Source of the DNA: JABMMZ01 sp044368575 | GTDB lineage: Bacteria > Bacteroidota > Bacteroidia > NS11-12g > UBA955 | DNA length: 15,484 bases | Assembly: GCA_044368575.1 (NCBI GenBank) | Contig: JBIPPH010000043.1 | Coordinates: 1 to 15,484, forward strand | Direction: 5' to 3' | Shown: piece by piece, positions 1 through 7,343 of the stretch | How the letters are laid out: every line of letters begins with the position of its first letter | Numbering within the stretch: the stretch's first letter is position 1 | Made by a program: the position numbers and the translations under genes | Notes under the pieces: model-generated | Databases searched by the model: none | Told to the model about the DNA's origin: nothing | What the model saw: only the letters and a program-made list of their open reading frames with translations

Positions 1-974
1 AAGAAACCTATGCAGAAATTTCACCACTTCGTTTAAACACCAATGGTGTTTCAGCCTTTGTATCCATTATGAGAGGTTGCGATAACATGTGCAGTTTTTG
101 TGTAGTGCCATTTACCAGAGGCAGAGAAAGAAGCCGTCAACCTGAAAGCATATTAGCAGAGATCAAACAACTCAGCGAAGCTGGCTATAAAGAAGTCACT
201 TTATTGGGGCAGAATGTAGACAGTTATTTGTGGTTTGGTGGAGGCCCTAAAGTGGAATACAAACAAGCCACGGAAGAGCAAAAAGCCAATGCCGTCAGTT
301 TTGCCATGTTGCTAGAACAGGTTGCTTTAATCGATCCAAACATGCGCATTCGATTCAGCACCTCTCACCCAAAAGACATTTGCGATGATGTGTTGTATGC
401 CATGAAGAAATACGACAACATCTGTAATTACATCCATTTGCCAGCTCAAAGTGGCAATACCAGAATCCTTGAAGCCATGAACAGAACCTATACTAGAGAA
501 TGGTATCTGGATAAGGTTAAAAGAATCAAAGAAATCATCCCCAACTGTGGTATCAGTTGCGATATTATAGCTGGTTTTTGTACCGAAACGGAAGAAGAAC
601 ATCAAGACACTTTATCATTGATGGAAATCTCAAGATTTGATTTCAGTTACATGTACAAATACAGCGAAAGACCAGGCACCTTGGCGCAGAAGAAAATGAC
701 CGATGATGTGCCAGAAGAAGTTAAATCAAGACGCTTAACTGAAATCATAGCCTTACAGAATAAAATCTCTCTTGAAAACAATCAAGCCTATATTGGCAAA
801 GTTGTTAGGGTATTGGCAGATGGCTTATCAAAGAAAAGCGATCAAGATTTGTCTGGTAGAAACGACGAGAATATCAAGGTAGTCTTCCCTAAAGACCATC
901 ACAAAATAGGTGATTTTGTAGACGTGCTTATTGAACGCGTAACTGTCACCACACTAATAGGTAAAGCCGTTTAA
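1..974 (+). CDS. miaB: tRNA-2-methylthio-N6-dimethylallyladenosine synthase MiaB (5' end outside window)
   Basis: Radical-SAM methylthiotransferase that converts i6A37 to ms2i6A37 in tRNAs reading UNN codons, using two 4Fe-4S clusters. The reading frame is open from the window edge (first full codon at base 3, 323 residues visible), and the residues before the ATG at 69 already match MiaB, so that ATG is internal. The radical-SAM cluster motif CxxxCxxC is visible as GCDNMCSFC (cysteines at about 78-101), followed by the family signature PFTRGRERSR. The middle carries the radical-SAM barrel (FSTSHPKD, HLPAQSG, DIIAGFCTETEEE), and the last ~65 residues form the TRAM RNA-binding domain. The N-terminal UPF0004 domain with the second cluster's cysteines lies off the window. 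The next gene begins 5 bases after the stop, suggesting an operon. Identity is near certain. Confidence 0.96.
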   Translation, partial: ETYAEISPLRLNTNGVSAFVSIMRGCDNMCSFCVVPFTRGRERSRQPESILAEIKQLSEAGYKEVTLLGQNVDSYLWFGGGPKVEYKQATEEQKANAVSFAMLLEQVALIDPNMRIRFSTSHPKDICDDVLYAMKKYDNICNYIHLPAQSGNTRILEAMNRTYTREWYLDKVKRIKEIIPNCGISCDIIAGFCTETEEEHQDTLSLMEISRFDFSYMYKYSERPGTLAQKKMTDDVPEEVKSRRLTEIIALQNKISLENNQAYIGKVVRVLADGLSKKSDQDLSGRNDENIKVVFPKDHHKIGDFVDVLIERVTVTTLIGKAV

Positions 975-979
975 TTCAT

Positions 980-2236
980 ATGGAATTACAAAGCATTAAA
1001 AACCGATTTGAAATTGTAGGCAATTCACCGGCATTGAACCATGCCCTTGAAACCGCTATTAAAGTAGCCCCTACAGACATGAGTGTTTTAATTACTGGTG
1101 AAAGCGGAGTTGGTAAAGAATCGTTTTCAAAAATTATTCATTCACTCAGCGCCAGAAAACACGGTAACTTTATTGCAGTCAACTGTGGTGCTATTCCTGA
1201 GGGCACTATTGATTCTGAATTATTCGGACATGAAAAAGGCTCGTTTACCGGCGCTACTGATGCGCGTAAAGGTTACTTCGAATCTGTCAATGGCGGCACA
1301 ATATTTTTAGACGAAGTAGGTGAATTGCCACTAGGCACTCAAGCCAGATTACTAAGGGTTTTAGAGAATGGAGAATTCATCAAAGTGGGTTCTTCAAAAG
1401 TGCTCAAAACCAATGTTAGAGTTGTTGCGGCAACCAACCGCGATTTGTTAGAAAGAGCCGCTCAAGGCAAATTCAGAGAGGACTTATATTACCGTTTGGC
1501 CACAGTGCCCATCAGAGTGCCAAAATTGAGCGAAAGACGCGACGATATCAATTTACTATTCAGAAAATTTGCCAGCAACTTTGCTGAAAAGAACCATGCG
1601 CCTTTATTGCAATTAAGCCAAGAAGCCCAAGAGGTATTAAAGCGCTACGATTGGCCGGGTAATATCCGTCAACTCAAAAACATAGCCGAACAAATATGTG
1701 TGTTAGAAGCAGAGCAACAGCCGGTTTCTGCAGATACTTTGGCGATGTATTTACCAGCAAGTCCTAGCCATTTGCCATTGGCATTTAATGGTCAAGATAA
1801 TTTATCAGCTCAAGGATTAAGCGAGAGAGATATCTTCTACAAGTTCCTCATCGACATGAAAAAAGATGTCAGTGATTTGAAACGCATAGTGGTTGGATTG
1901 GTTGAAAACAGTGGCAACAGAGAAGAGTTCATTCAAAACAATAAAGAAGACATTCAACATGTGTTGTATGATGAACCCTATTACAATGACCACTTTGAAA
2001 AACCAGTCATTATTCCGCCAACGAATGTAACGCCCATCATGCGCAGCAATGTGATTGATGTTCAACCCCTTGAAGACCATGAACCAGAGCGTTTAACCAT
2101 AGCCGATCAAGAATTGGATATGATTAAAAAAGCATTGAACAGAAACAAGGGCAAACGCAATAAAGCAGCAAAAGAATTGGGTATCTCTGAAAGAACCCTT
2201 TACAGAAAAATAAAACAGTACAACCTAGATGACTAG
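980..2236 (+). CDS. sigma-54 (RpoN) enhancer-binding protein, AAA+ plus Fis-type HTH, no receiver domain
   Basis: 418-residue ATPase of the bacterial enhancer-binding protein family, which remodels sigma-54 holoenzyme to open -24/-12 promoters. Seen in order: Walker A GESGVGKE (40-47), sigma-54 contact loop GSFTGA (87-92; canonical GAFTGA with Ala to Ser), Walker B GGTIFLDE (105-112), sensor I ATNRD (151-155), arginine-finger region KFREDLYYR (164-172), sensor II WPGNIRQL (225-232), and a C-terminal Fis-like helix-turn-helix (about 375-415, ending in NKAAKELGISERTLYRKIK). The AAA+ module starts almost at residue 1, so there is no receiver, GAF or PAS input domain. About 130 residues (245-375) of unclear fold separate AAA+ from the HTH. 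It sits 5 bases after miaB and overlaps the next gene by 8 bases. The conserved loop argues it is a genuine sigma-54 activator; its targets and signal are unknown. Confidence 0.93.
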   Translation: MELQSIKNRFEIVGNSPALNHALETAIKVAPTDMSVLITGESGVGKESFSKIIHSLSARKHGNFIAVNCGAIPEGTIDSELFGHEKGSFTGATDARKGYFESVNGGTIFLDEVGELPLGTQARLLRVLENGEFIKVGSSKVLKTNVRVVAATNRDLLERAAQGKFREDLYYRLATVPIRVPKLSERRDDINLLFRKFASNFAEKNHAPLLQLSQEAQEVLKRYDWPGNIRQLKNIAEQICVLEAEQQPVSADTLAMYLPASPSHLPLAFNGQDNLSAQGLSERDIFYKFLIDMKKDVSDLKRIVVGLVENSGNREEFIQNNKEDIQHVLYDEPYYNDHFEKPVIIPPTNVTPIMRSNVIDVQPLEDHEPERLTIADQELDMIKKALNRNKGKRNKAAKELGISERTLYRKIKQYNLDD

Positions 2237-2744
2237 CAACAAATACCTCTATAGTTTATTGTGTATACTTTTGCTAAGCTTAACCGCTTGCAAGTCTTGT
2301 TCGTACAGTTTATCGGGCATTAACATACCTGTAGATGTCAAGACCATCAGCATACAGTATTTTAACAACCAAGCCAGTTATGTGAATCCCAGTTTGAGTC
2401 AGAAATTTACTGAGCAAATGAAAGACAAGTTTCTGAGAGAAACCTCATTAACACTTGTTGGTCAAGAAGGCGATTTTAAATTGTCTGGCAGCATAGTAGA
2501 TTACAAAACAGAATCAGTGGCGAGTAATGCCAATACAGGCTCCTCTAAAAACCGTTTCAGCATGACAGTGCGCGTTGTATTTGAGTGCCCAAAACACCCT
2601 GAGATGAATTTTACAGAAAATATTTCTAAATTTCAGGAGTTTAATGCCACTGAAACCTTTCAATCAATTGAAGCTAGTTTGAGTGAGCAAGTAAGCACAC
2701 AAATCATACAGGAGGTATTTAACAAAGTCGCTTTAAAGTGGTAA
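2229..2744 (+). CDS. lptE: LptE-like LPS-assembly lipoprotein
   Basis: 171-residue predicted outer-membrane lipoprotein. The N-terminus has a short hydrophobic signal (about 5-20) ending in the lipobox LTAC, with Cys21 as the lipidation site and a second cysteine at 24. The mature part resembles the Bacteroidota LptE family: a YSLSG start, VKTISIQYFNNQAS, a region like NPSLSQKFTEQMKDKF, GDFKLSGSIVDY, and a C-terminal helix ending IIQEVFNKVALKW. In that family LptE plugs the LptD barrel and helps deliver lipopolysaccharide to the outer leaflet. The start codon lies inside the end of the sigma-54 activator gene (8-base overlap), which implies translational coupling. Its place in a miaB-activator-lptE-TPR-secG order supports the call. 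Only moderate sequence signature is available for LptE, so the family is likely but not proven. Confidence 0.82.
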   Translation: MTSNKYLYSLLCILLLSLTACKSCSYSLSGINIPVDVKTISIQYFNNQASYVNPSLSQKFTEQMKDKFLRETSLTLVGQEGDFKLSGSIVDYKTESVASNANTGSSKNRFSMTVRVVFECPKHPEMNFTENISKFQEFNATETFQSIEASLSEQVSTQIIQEVFNKVALKW

Positions 2745-2748
2745 ACCA

Positions 2749-4032
2749 ATGAATCTTCAACGTTTAAATGATATCTATTTAAGTCATGCGGTCATTAGCC
2801 CTGCTGATGTTGAAGATTTGCGTCAACTCACAAAAGACTATCCCTATTTTTCAAAACCGTTTGAAATATTAGCGCGTCATTACCATCAAACGCAACACTA
2901 TAAATTCAGTGATATGCTCAGGCAGGCTGCTATTAGAGTGCCTGATCGCAAAGCCCTTTACGAATTTATTCACCATTTGCCGCCAGTGCAGACAATTGCT
3001 TCAAGCACAGAGCCAACTGCAGAAACAGTCAGTATCGCATTGCCTTCAACGACTGAAGAGCACATTGAAACTTCGCTTGAACCAGTGCCAGAACCAGTGC
3101 TTGATACAAGACCAACTGAGATCATCGAGACAGTTACAGCAGAAGCCTTTTTAACAGAGCTTGATACAACAGAAGCGCCCAATGAATTGCTTGTGGATCA
3201 ATCAGAACCGGTATTGGCCACCATTGAATTGGCTACTGAGCAGCCTCAAGAGCAAACAGAAGAAATGGCCTTTGAGTTCGAAGCCAATTTTGATTTGGGC
3301 ACAGTTGACATCAACTCGCCTATTGATGATGCCGATTTGATTGGCGAAGAGATAGCCGCAGAATTCACCTTTTCAAGAACAATAATTGAAGTCGCAGAAC
3401 CTACAGAAACCATTGAAAAGCCTACAGATTCTACAGATGTAAATGAAGTAGAGCCAATTATAGAAGCGCCAATAGTAGAAGAAAAAGTGGTAGAAAAAGA
3501 CCATTCTATTCAGGTTGCTGAAACCCTCAGAAAACACCCAGTTTACAATGTTGAAGCCTTCTTAAAGGATATCGTTACAGAGTCAGAAAAGCCTGCAGCA
3601 ATTGAAGTGCAAAACACTCAAGATAAAGCAGCTGCTAAAGACTTCTTATCATGGTTGAATAGTGACTTTGATGACACTGAATCAGCATCTACAGAACCAG
3701 TCATTGAGTCTTTGCCACTTGAAACAGACAACTCAGAACCTGAGCCAATTGCTGTTCGCAGCACTAAGTCTTTAGATATCATTGAGAAGTTCATCGCCAT
3801 CAATCCTCAGATTTCTCGACCTAAGAAGGAGTTTTACAGCCCCGAGAACATGGCCAAACGCAGTGAGGTTGTGGATTTGGAAATCGTCTCAGAAACCTTG
3901 GCCCAAATGTACTATGAGCAAGGTAATTTGGATTTGGCCATCAAAGCTTACGAAAAATTAAGTTTGCAAAATCCCGCTAAACAGCCGTTATTTGTAGACC
4001 TTATTGAAAAAATAAAAAAAGAAAAAAGATAA
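2749..4032 (+). CDS. acidic low-complexity protein with C-terminal TPR-like helices, function unknown
   Basis: 427 residues, no signal peptide or membrane segment, so probably cytoplasmic. Three parts are visible. Residues 1-77 are an ordinary helical domain (LNDIYLSHAVISPADVEDL ... KDYPYFSKPFEILARHY). Residues about 80-340 are strongly acidic and rich in Glu, Thr, Pro, Ala and Val, probably disordered; short conserved-looking islands inside are RKHPVYNVEAFL (261-272) and AKDFLSWLN (296-304). Residues 341-427 are well ordered: SLDIIEKFIAINPQISRP, then one TPR-like helix pair (SETLAQMYYEQGNLDLAIKAY, about 381-401) and a basic tail. The gene starts 4 bases after lptE and ends 4 bases before secG. 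A TPR protein at this position is, as I remember it, common in Bacteroidota. A scaffold or adaptor role is a guess. Confidence 0.85.
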   Translation: MNLQRLNDIYLSHAVISPADVEDLRQLTKDYPYFSKPFEILARHYHQTQHYKFSDMLRQAAIRVPDRKALYEFIHHLPPVQTIASSTEPTAETVSIALPSTTEEHIETSLEPVPEPVLDTRPTEIIETVTAEAFLTELDTTEAPNELLVDQSEPVLATIELATEQPQEQTEEMAFEFEANFDLGTVDINSPIDDADLIGEEIAAEFTFSRTIIEVAEPTETIEKPTDSTDVNEVEPIIEAPIVEEKVVEKDHSIQVAETLRKHPVYNVEAFLKDIVTESEKPAAIEVQNTQDKAAAKDFLSWLNSDFDDTESASTEPVIESLPLETDNSEPEPIAVRSTKSLDIIEKFIAINPQISRPKKEFYSPENMAKRSEVVDLEIVSETLAQMYYEQGNLDLAIKAYEKLSLQNPAKQPLFVDLIEKIKKEKR

Positions 4033-4036
4033 TCTT

Positions 4037-4366
4037 ATGCTAAACATCATACTCATAATTGGAATTATAGTGGCTGCCTTAATGATCATCATTGTGTTGA
4101 TTCAAAATCCTAAAGGCGGTGGATTGGCCTCTAATTTTTCTTCAAGCAATCAATTGTTTGGTGTTCAAAGAACCACTGAAGGCGTTGAGAAAATGACTTG
4201 GATCTTTGCCGCTTTGATTTTATTTGTATCTTTAGTTGCTAGCTCTTATAACGGTGCTCCTACTGCAAAAGGAAGTGCATCTGCAAAAGACGACAAAATG
4301 CAAGAATTGATTGATGCGCCTCCTGCTAAATCAGCTCCAAAAACCACAACAGCTCCTAATCAATAA
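4037..4366 (+). CDS. secG: preprotein translocase subunit SecG
   Basis: 109-residue inner-membrane protein of the SecYEG channel, which assists SecA-driven protein export. Two hydrophobic segments are visible (about 2-23 and 54-69), joined by the SecG hallmark loop QNPKGGGLAS followed by a Ser/Phe-rich stretch (NFSSSNQLFG) and TTEGVEKMTW. The C-terminal ~40 residues are a hydrophilic Ala/Pro/Lys-rich tail. It lies 4 bases after the TPR-like gene and is the last + strand gene of the block. In several Bacteroidota I recall groES/groEL following secG; here a convergent gene follows instead, with no base between the two stop codons. Confidence 0.95.
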   Translation: MLNIILIIGIIVAALMIIIVLIQNPKGGGLASNFSSSNQLFGVQRTTEGVEKMTWIFAALILFVSLVASSYNGAPTAKGSASAKDDKMQELIDAPPAKSAPKTTTAPNQ

Positions 4367-5068
4367 TCAAGGAATAGCTACTGCTACGCCTAGTTTAATG
4401 TTTTGATTGAAAAATTGGCCGCCCATTAGGCCTTTGCGATCAAACTGCTTATAGCTGAAATCAAACTGTACATTTATTCCCACGCGTTTACCCAATAGGT
4501 AAGACACATTGTTTTGTAAATACTTTTGAGAGCCAATGGTATTTTGGTTTGATAAGTTGGCATCCACAAACATAAGGTCATAGCCAGCCAAACATGAATA
4601 GGTTATTTGGGGTTTAAGTCTAACCTTTAGGCCAATAACAACGCCGGTATTCACGGCATCAATGACGTACCTGGCTTTCTTAATCGGGTTGCTGTAAAAG
4701 GTTCTAGAATCGAGGTTCAAACCAGCACCCAAACTAAATTTAGATTGTCTGACAAAGTTCCAACCGTATGTGAGGGTAAATACAGGTAAATCTTTGCCTA
4801 GAATCCGATTGGTATCTTTAAACACACTTGGGTCTTTTTCACCAGTAGCAATATAGCGGGCTAACCAAGTGCCATCAAATCTAAGGAAGCGTCTTTTGCC
4901 CATTACCAATACATTGCAACTCAAACCACTGGTATTAATACGCCCAGAGCCATTATTGATTGTAGCGGGAATTTGACCAGCCTGCACCACATTGAAGATG
5001 TACAATCGGTTTTGAGCAGAGCTACTGAATGCCTGCACAAAGCAAAAGAGCCAAAAAAAGCGCCTCAT
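4367..5068 (-). CDS. secreted protein, probable outer-membrane beta-barrel
   Basis: 233 residues with a clear Sec signal peptide (MRRFFWLFCFVQAFSSSAQ; probable cleavage after Ala18). The mature part alternates polar and hydrophobic residues in short strands separated by Gly/Asn/Asp turns (for example KFSLGAGLNLDSRTFY, TGVVIGLKVRLKPQITYSCLAGYDL, VGINVQFDFSYKQF, NIKLGVAVAIP), the pattern of an outer-membrane barrel. No named family was recognised. The ATG is supported by a TAnnTTTG box only 4 bases upstream, predicting a leaderless transcript separate from the methyltransferase gene 44 bases away. The stop abuts the secG stop on the other strand. Barrel is an inference from strand pattern; a soluble beta-rich periplasmic protein is the alternative. 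Confidence 0.75.
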   Translation of the reverse strand: MRRFFWLFCFVQAFSSSAQNRLYIFNVVQAGQIPATINNGSGRINTSGLSCNVLVMGKRRFLRFDGTWLARYIATGEKDPSVFKDTNRILGKDLPVFTLTYGWNFVRQSKFSLGAGLNLDSRTFYSNPIKKARYVIDAVNTGVVIGLKVRLKPQITYSCLAGYDLMFVDANLSNQNTIGSQKYLQNNVSYLLGKRVGINVQFDFSYKQFDRKGLMGGQFFNQNIKLGVAVAIP

Positions 5069-5072
5069 AATA

Positions 5073-5080
5073 CAAAAGTA
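5073..5080 (-). promoter_or_regulatory. -7 promoter box (TACTTTTG) of the barrel gene
   Basis: Reads TACTTTTG on the - strand, matching the Bacteroidota primary-sigma consensus TAnnTTTG. Four bases (TATT) separate it from the ATG at 5068, so transcription should start at or next to the A of ATG. No TTG-type -33 element is visible at the usual distance. A small inverted repeat CCGA/TCGG (5089-5101) lies in the spacer. Confidence 0.6.
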
Positions 5081-5112
5081 AGTTAGCGCCGATTATGTCG
5101 GGTATAAATTAA

Positions 5113-6459
5113 TCACCAGTTGTCTAATGAAAAGAACTGCTCTGCTTTGGGCATCATGCGCAGTTTCCATTCTGATGGAAATAAATTGTTGATGCGATTG
5201 CCTGCAAATTTACCCCAACCCAGATTGCAGCCCTTGTATTGAATTACCGTTAAACCTTTTTGATTGCCTTGGTAGGGCAAAATTTGTTTGCTTAAGTAAT
5301 TCAATGCAGCCGTTTGATCAAGTGTTTGAATCGGGTAGGCTTGAGCGTTAAATCCTAAAGAGAAGGGTAAGTGCTCAGATGGAGAGAATCGCTTCTGCAG
5401 AAAGCTTCCTACGGGGCTTCCTAGGCCAACACAATGCAATTTGTGCAGTGCATTTTCGTATAGGCTTAATGTGTTCTGAGGCACTAAATGAAGGTTGTCT
5501 TCTATTTGAACCAATACATCAGCTGTGTCTAAGCCTAGAGGTAACTCCTCAAAGGGCTTTACAGGTTTGAGGTATTTTGGTTTTATTTGAACGGCGTCAG
5601 CGCCTGCGTTTTGTTTTTGTAAAAGGGCAATGTAAAAGCCTTCACCTTTTATTTGATGTGGGTAACATTGCCATTGATAAGCTTGAGGCGATTGAGTAGT
5701 CCAAGCCACCGGCGCAAACCCATTTTGCATTAAGCGTTCCATTTGCGCTTGGTTTTCGCCCGGATTATAAGTGCAAGTGCTATAGATTAAGTATCCACCT
5801 GGCAATAAGCAATGTTGAATTTGATCTAGTATGCGTTGTTGTCTGAGTTCACATGTTTGAATATTGCTATCAGACCATTCATTGGTGGCCTGAGGGTCTT
5901 TTCTGAACAAGCCTTCACCACTGCAAGGAGCATCAACTACAATCACATCAAACAAAGGACCCAATGCTTCAAAATCAGAGCTATCTGCATGGCAAACAAT
6001 GCTGTTGTTATAACCTTGTTTGTGAATGTTTTCGAGCAATACACCCAACCTTGATTTGATCACTTCGTTACTAACTACTACATCATCGTGCTCACACATA
6101 GCCAATAAGTGCGTTGATTTGCCCCCTGGTGCCGCACACAAATCCAAAACTTTGATGGGCCCATTGAACTTTGATTTGACAAAACCAAACACCTGTTCTA
6201 AGAACATACTACTGGCCTCTTGCACGTAGTAAGCACCCGCATGCCATAGTGGGTCAGAGGCAAAATTTGGCCTTGCACTTAAGTATCTGCCATTGCTGGC
6301 CCAAGGCACAGACTCAAGCTGAATATCAAGCTGAAATTTTTTAGGATTTAATCGAATTGAAATAGGTGCTTCTGCTTGCAAGGCTTCAAAAAAAGCTTGG
6401 CTTTCCTCAGCGCCCAATTGGGTCTGCATTCTATTGATAAACGCCTCAGGCCAAGTCAT
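5113..6459 (-). CDS. RsmB/RsmF-type rRNA (cytosine-C5)-methyltransferase
   Basis: 448-residue SAM-dependent m5C RNA methyltransferase of the NOL1/NOP2/Sun (RsmF-like) family. Visible motifs: substrate-side RLNPKK and YYVQEASSMF, SAM-binding VLDLCAAPGGKSTHLL (about 104-119), motif IV VDAPCSGEGLFRKDP with Cys179, and motif VI YSTCTYNPGENQ with catalytic Cys229. The C-terminal ~110 residues match the extra RsmF-type (PUA-like) domain, including YKGCNLGWGKF. The start was set at the ATG at 6459 because it forms an ATGA overlap with the stop of the upstream transporter gene; the frame also extends to 6495, but that adds 12 poorly placed residues inside the transporter. The exact target base (E. 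coli RsmF methylates 16S C1407) cannot be told from sequence. Confidence 0.92.
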   Translation of the reverse strand: MTWPEAFINRMQTQLGAEESQAFFEALQAEAPISIRLNPKKFQLDIQLESVPWASNGRYLSARPNFASDPLWHAGAYYVQEASSMFLEQVFGFVKSKFNGPIKVLDLCAAPGGKSTHLLAMCEHDDVVVSNEVIKSRLGVLLENIHKQGYNNSIVCHADSSDFEALGPLFDVIVVDAPCSGEGLFRKDPQATNEWSDSNIQTCELRQQRILDQIQHCLLPGGYLIYSTCTYNPGENQAQMERLMQNGFAPVAWTTQSPQAYQWQCYPHQIKGEGFYIALLQKQNAGADAVQIKPKYLKPVKPFEELPLGLDTADVLVQIEDNLHLVPQNTLSLYENALHKLHCVGLGSPVGSFLQKRFSPSEHLPFSLGFNAQAYPIQTLDQTAALNYLSKQILPYQGNQKGLTVIQYKGCNLGWGKFAGNRINNLFPSEWKLRMMPKAEQFFSLDNW

Positions 6460-7331
6460 TTTTTGGTTAATGTAATACCGCCTAAAATACAGCACATGCC
6501 GGCCAACTGGAACAAACCAATGGGCTCGCCATCAAACATGCCCCACATATAAGCAAACACAGGAATTAAGTAGGTCACTGAGGCTGCAAATATTGCAGTG
6601 GTTTTTTGCACTAATTGATTAAAGACTATCAAAGATCCAGCAGAGCCAATCACGCCCAAAATGAGAATATACATTAGAGCATTATGACTTTGTGGTTGAT
6701 GCATAATGACCAAATGAGCGCCGTTGTAAATGCCAATAAACAATGCCGGAATGGCAATCATAGTGAGGGGCATCATGCTATTGACTATTGGGCTCAAATG
6801 GTTTAATTTTGATTTGATAATATTGACGTTAATGCCGTATAAAACAGCAGCTACCAAAACCTTTAAGCAAGGCTCAATGTAGGCCATTTCAAAACTAAAG
6901 CCTGTTTTTGACTTTGATAAAATCAACATTAAAGCACCCAATAAACCTACCATAATGCCAATGAATTGCTTAATACTGAATAGTTGCGCAAATAAAATGA
7001 CTCCCGCAATCAAAGCAAAGATGGGTGTGAGCGCATTCAACGCGCCAGATAAAGAACTAGGCATTTGCGAGCCAGCACTGGCAAATAAATAGGCAGGAAT
7101 AAAATTGCCTATAGTGCCTGAAAGGGCTAAAAACAACCAGTCTTTTTTGGCTGGCACATTGAAATGTTGTACAAAGAAAAAGACAGCAACAGAACCAGCA
7201 AATACCAATCTCAATGAAGCCAATTGCATTGGATCAAATGATACCAAGCCGCGCTTCATGAGAATAAACGCACTGCCCCATACAAAGCCTAAGAACAACA
7301 AAACCACTATGGTTTTAGCATCAAATTTCAC
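6456..7331 (-). CDS. EamA/DMT-family transporter
   Basis: 291-residue inner-membrane protein of the drug/metabolite transporter superfamily. About ten hydrophobic segments fall in two EamA repeats (about 8-138 and 155-288). Family features include the N-terminal FVWGSAFILMKRGL, the helix-loop SLRLVFAG, a Pro-containing ALNALTPIFALIAG, and the matching second-half SVTYLIPVFAYMWG. The start is a GTG (7329-7331): the frame runs back in phase to the panB stop only 12 bases upstream with no ATG, and the first internal Met (25) would remove the first membrane helix. It lies between panB and the methyltransferase gene and is coupled to the latter by ATGA. The substrate is unknown; the thiL/panB context makes a cofactor or amino-acid-like metabolite conceivable, but that is speculation. 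Confidence 0.9.
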   Translation of the reverse strand: MKFDAKTIVVLLFLGFVWGSAFILMKRGLVSFDPMQLASLRLVFAGSVAVFFFVQHFNVPAKKDWLFLALSGTIGNFIPAYLFASAGSQMPSSLSGALNALTPIFALIAGVILFAQLFSIKQFIGIMVGLLGALMLILSKSKTGFSFEMAYIEPCLKVLVAAVLYGINVNIIKSKLNHLSPIVNSMMPLTMIAIPALFIGIYNGAHLVIMHQPQSHNALMYILILGVIGSAGSLIVFNQLVQKTTAIFAASVTYLIPVFAYMWGMFDGEPIGLFQLAGMCCILGGITLTKK

Positions 7332-7343
7332 GCTTCGTTTGGA

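Noticed and set aside
69..71. ATG at 69 as the start of miaB
   Set aside because: The frame is open to the window edge and the preceding codons encode typical MiaB sequence just before the radical-SAM cysteines, so the gene starts outside the window.
1817..2080. Open frames antisense to the sigma-54 activator, the acidic protein and other genes
   Set aside because: They lie wholly inside well-supported genes on the other strand and show no recognisable protein features.
3079..3100. Tandem GAACCAGTGCCA / GAACCAGTGC repeat in the acidic protein gene
   Set aside because: Fewer than two full copies; explained by Glu-Pro-Val repetition in a low-complexity region.
5089..5101. Inverted repeat CCGA-N5-TCGG near the barrel promoter
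   Set aside because: Four-base arms are expected by chance at this frequency; noted only as context.
6460..6495. Upstream start for the methyltransferase gene
   Set aside because: It would overlap the transporter gene by 40 bases, while the ATG at 6459 gives a clean ATGA coupling and a family-like N-terminus.
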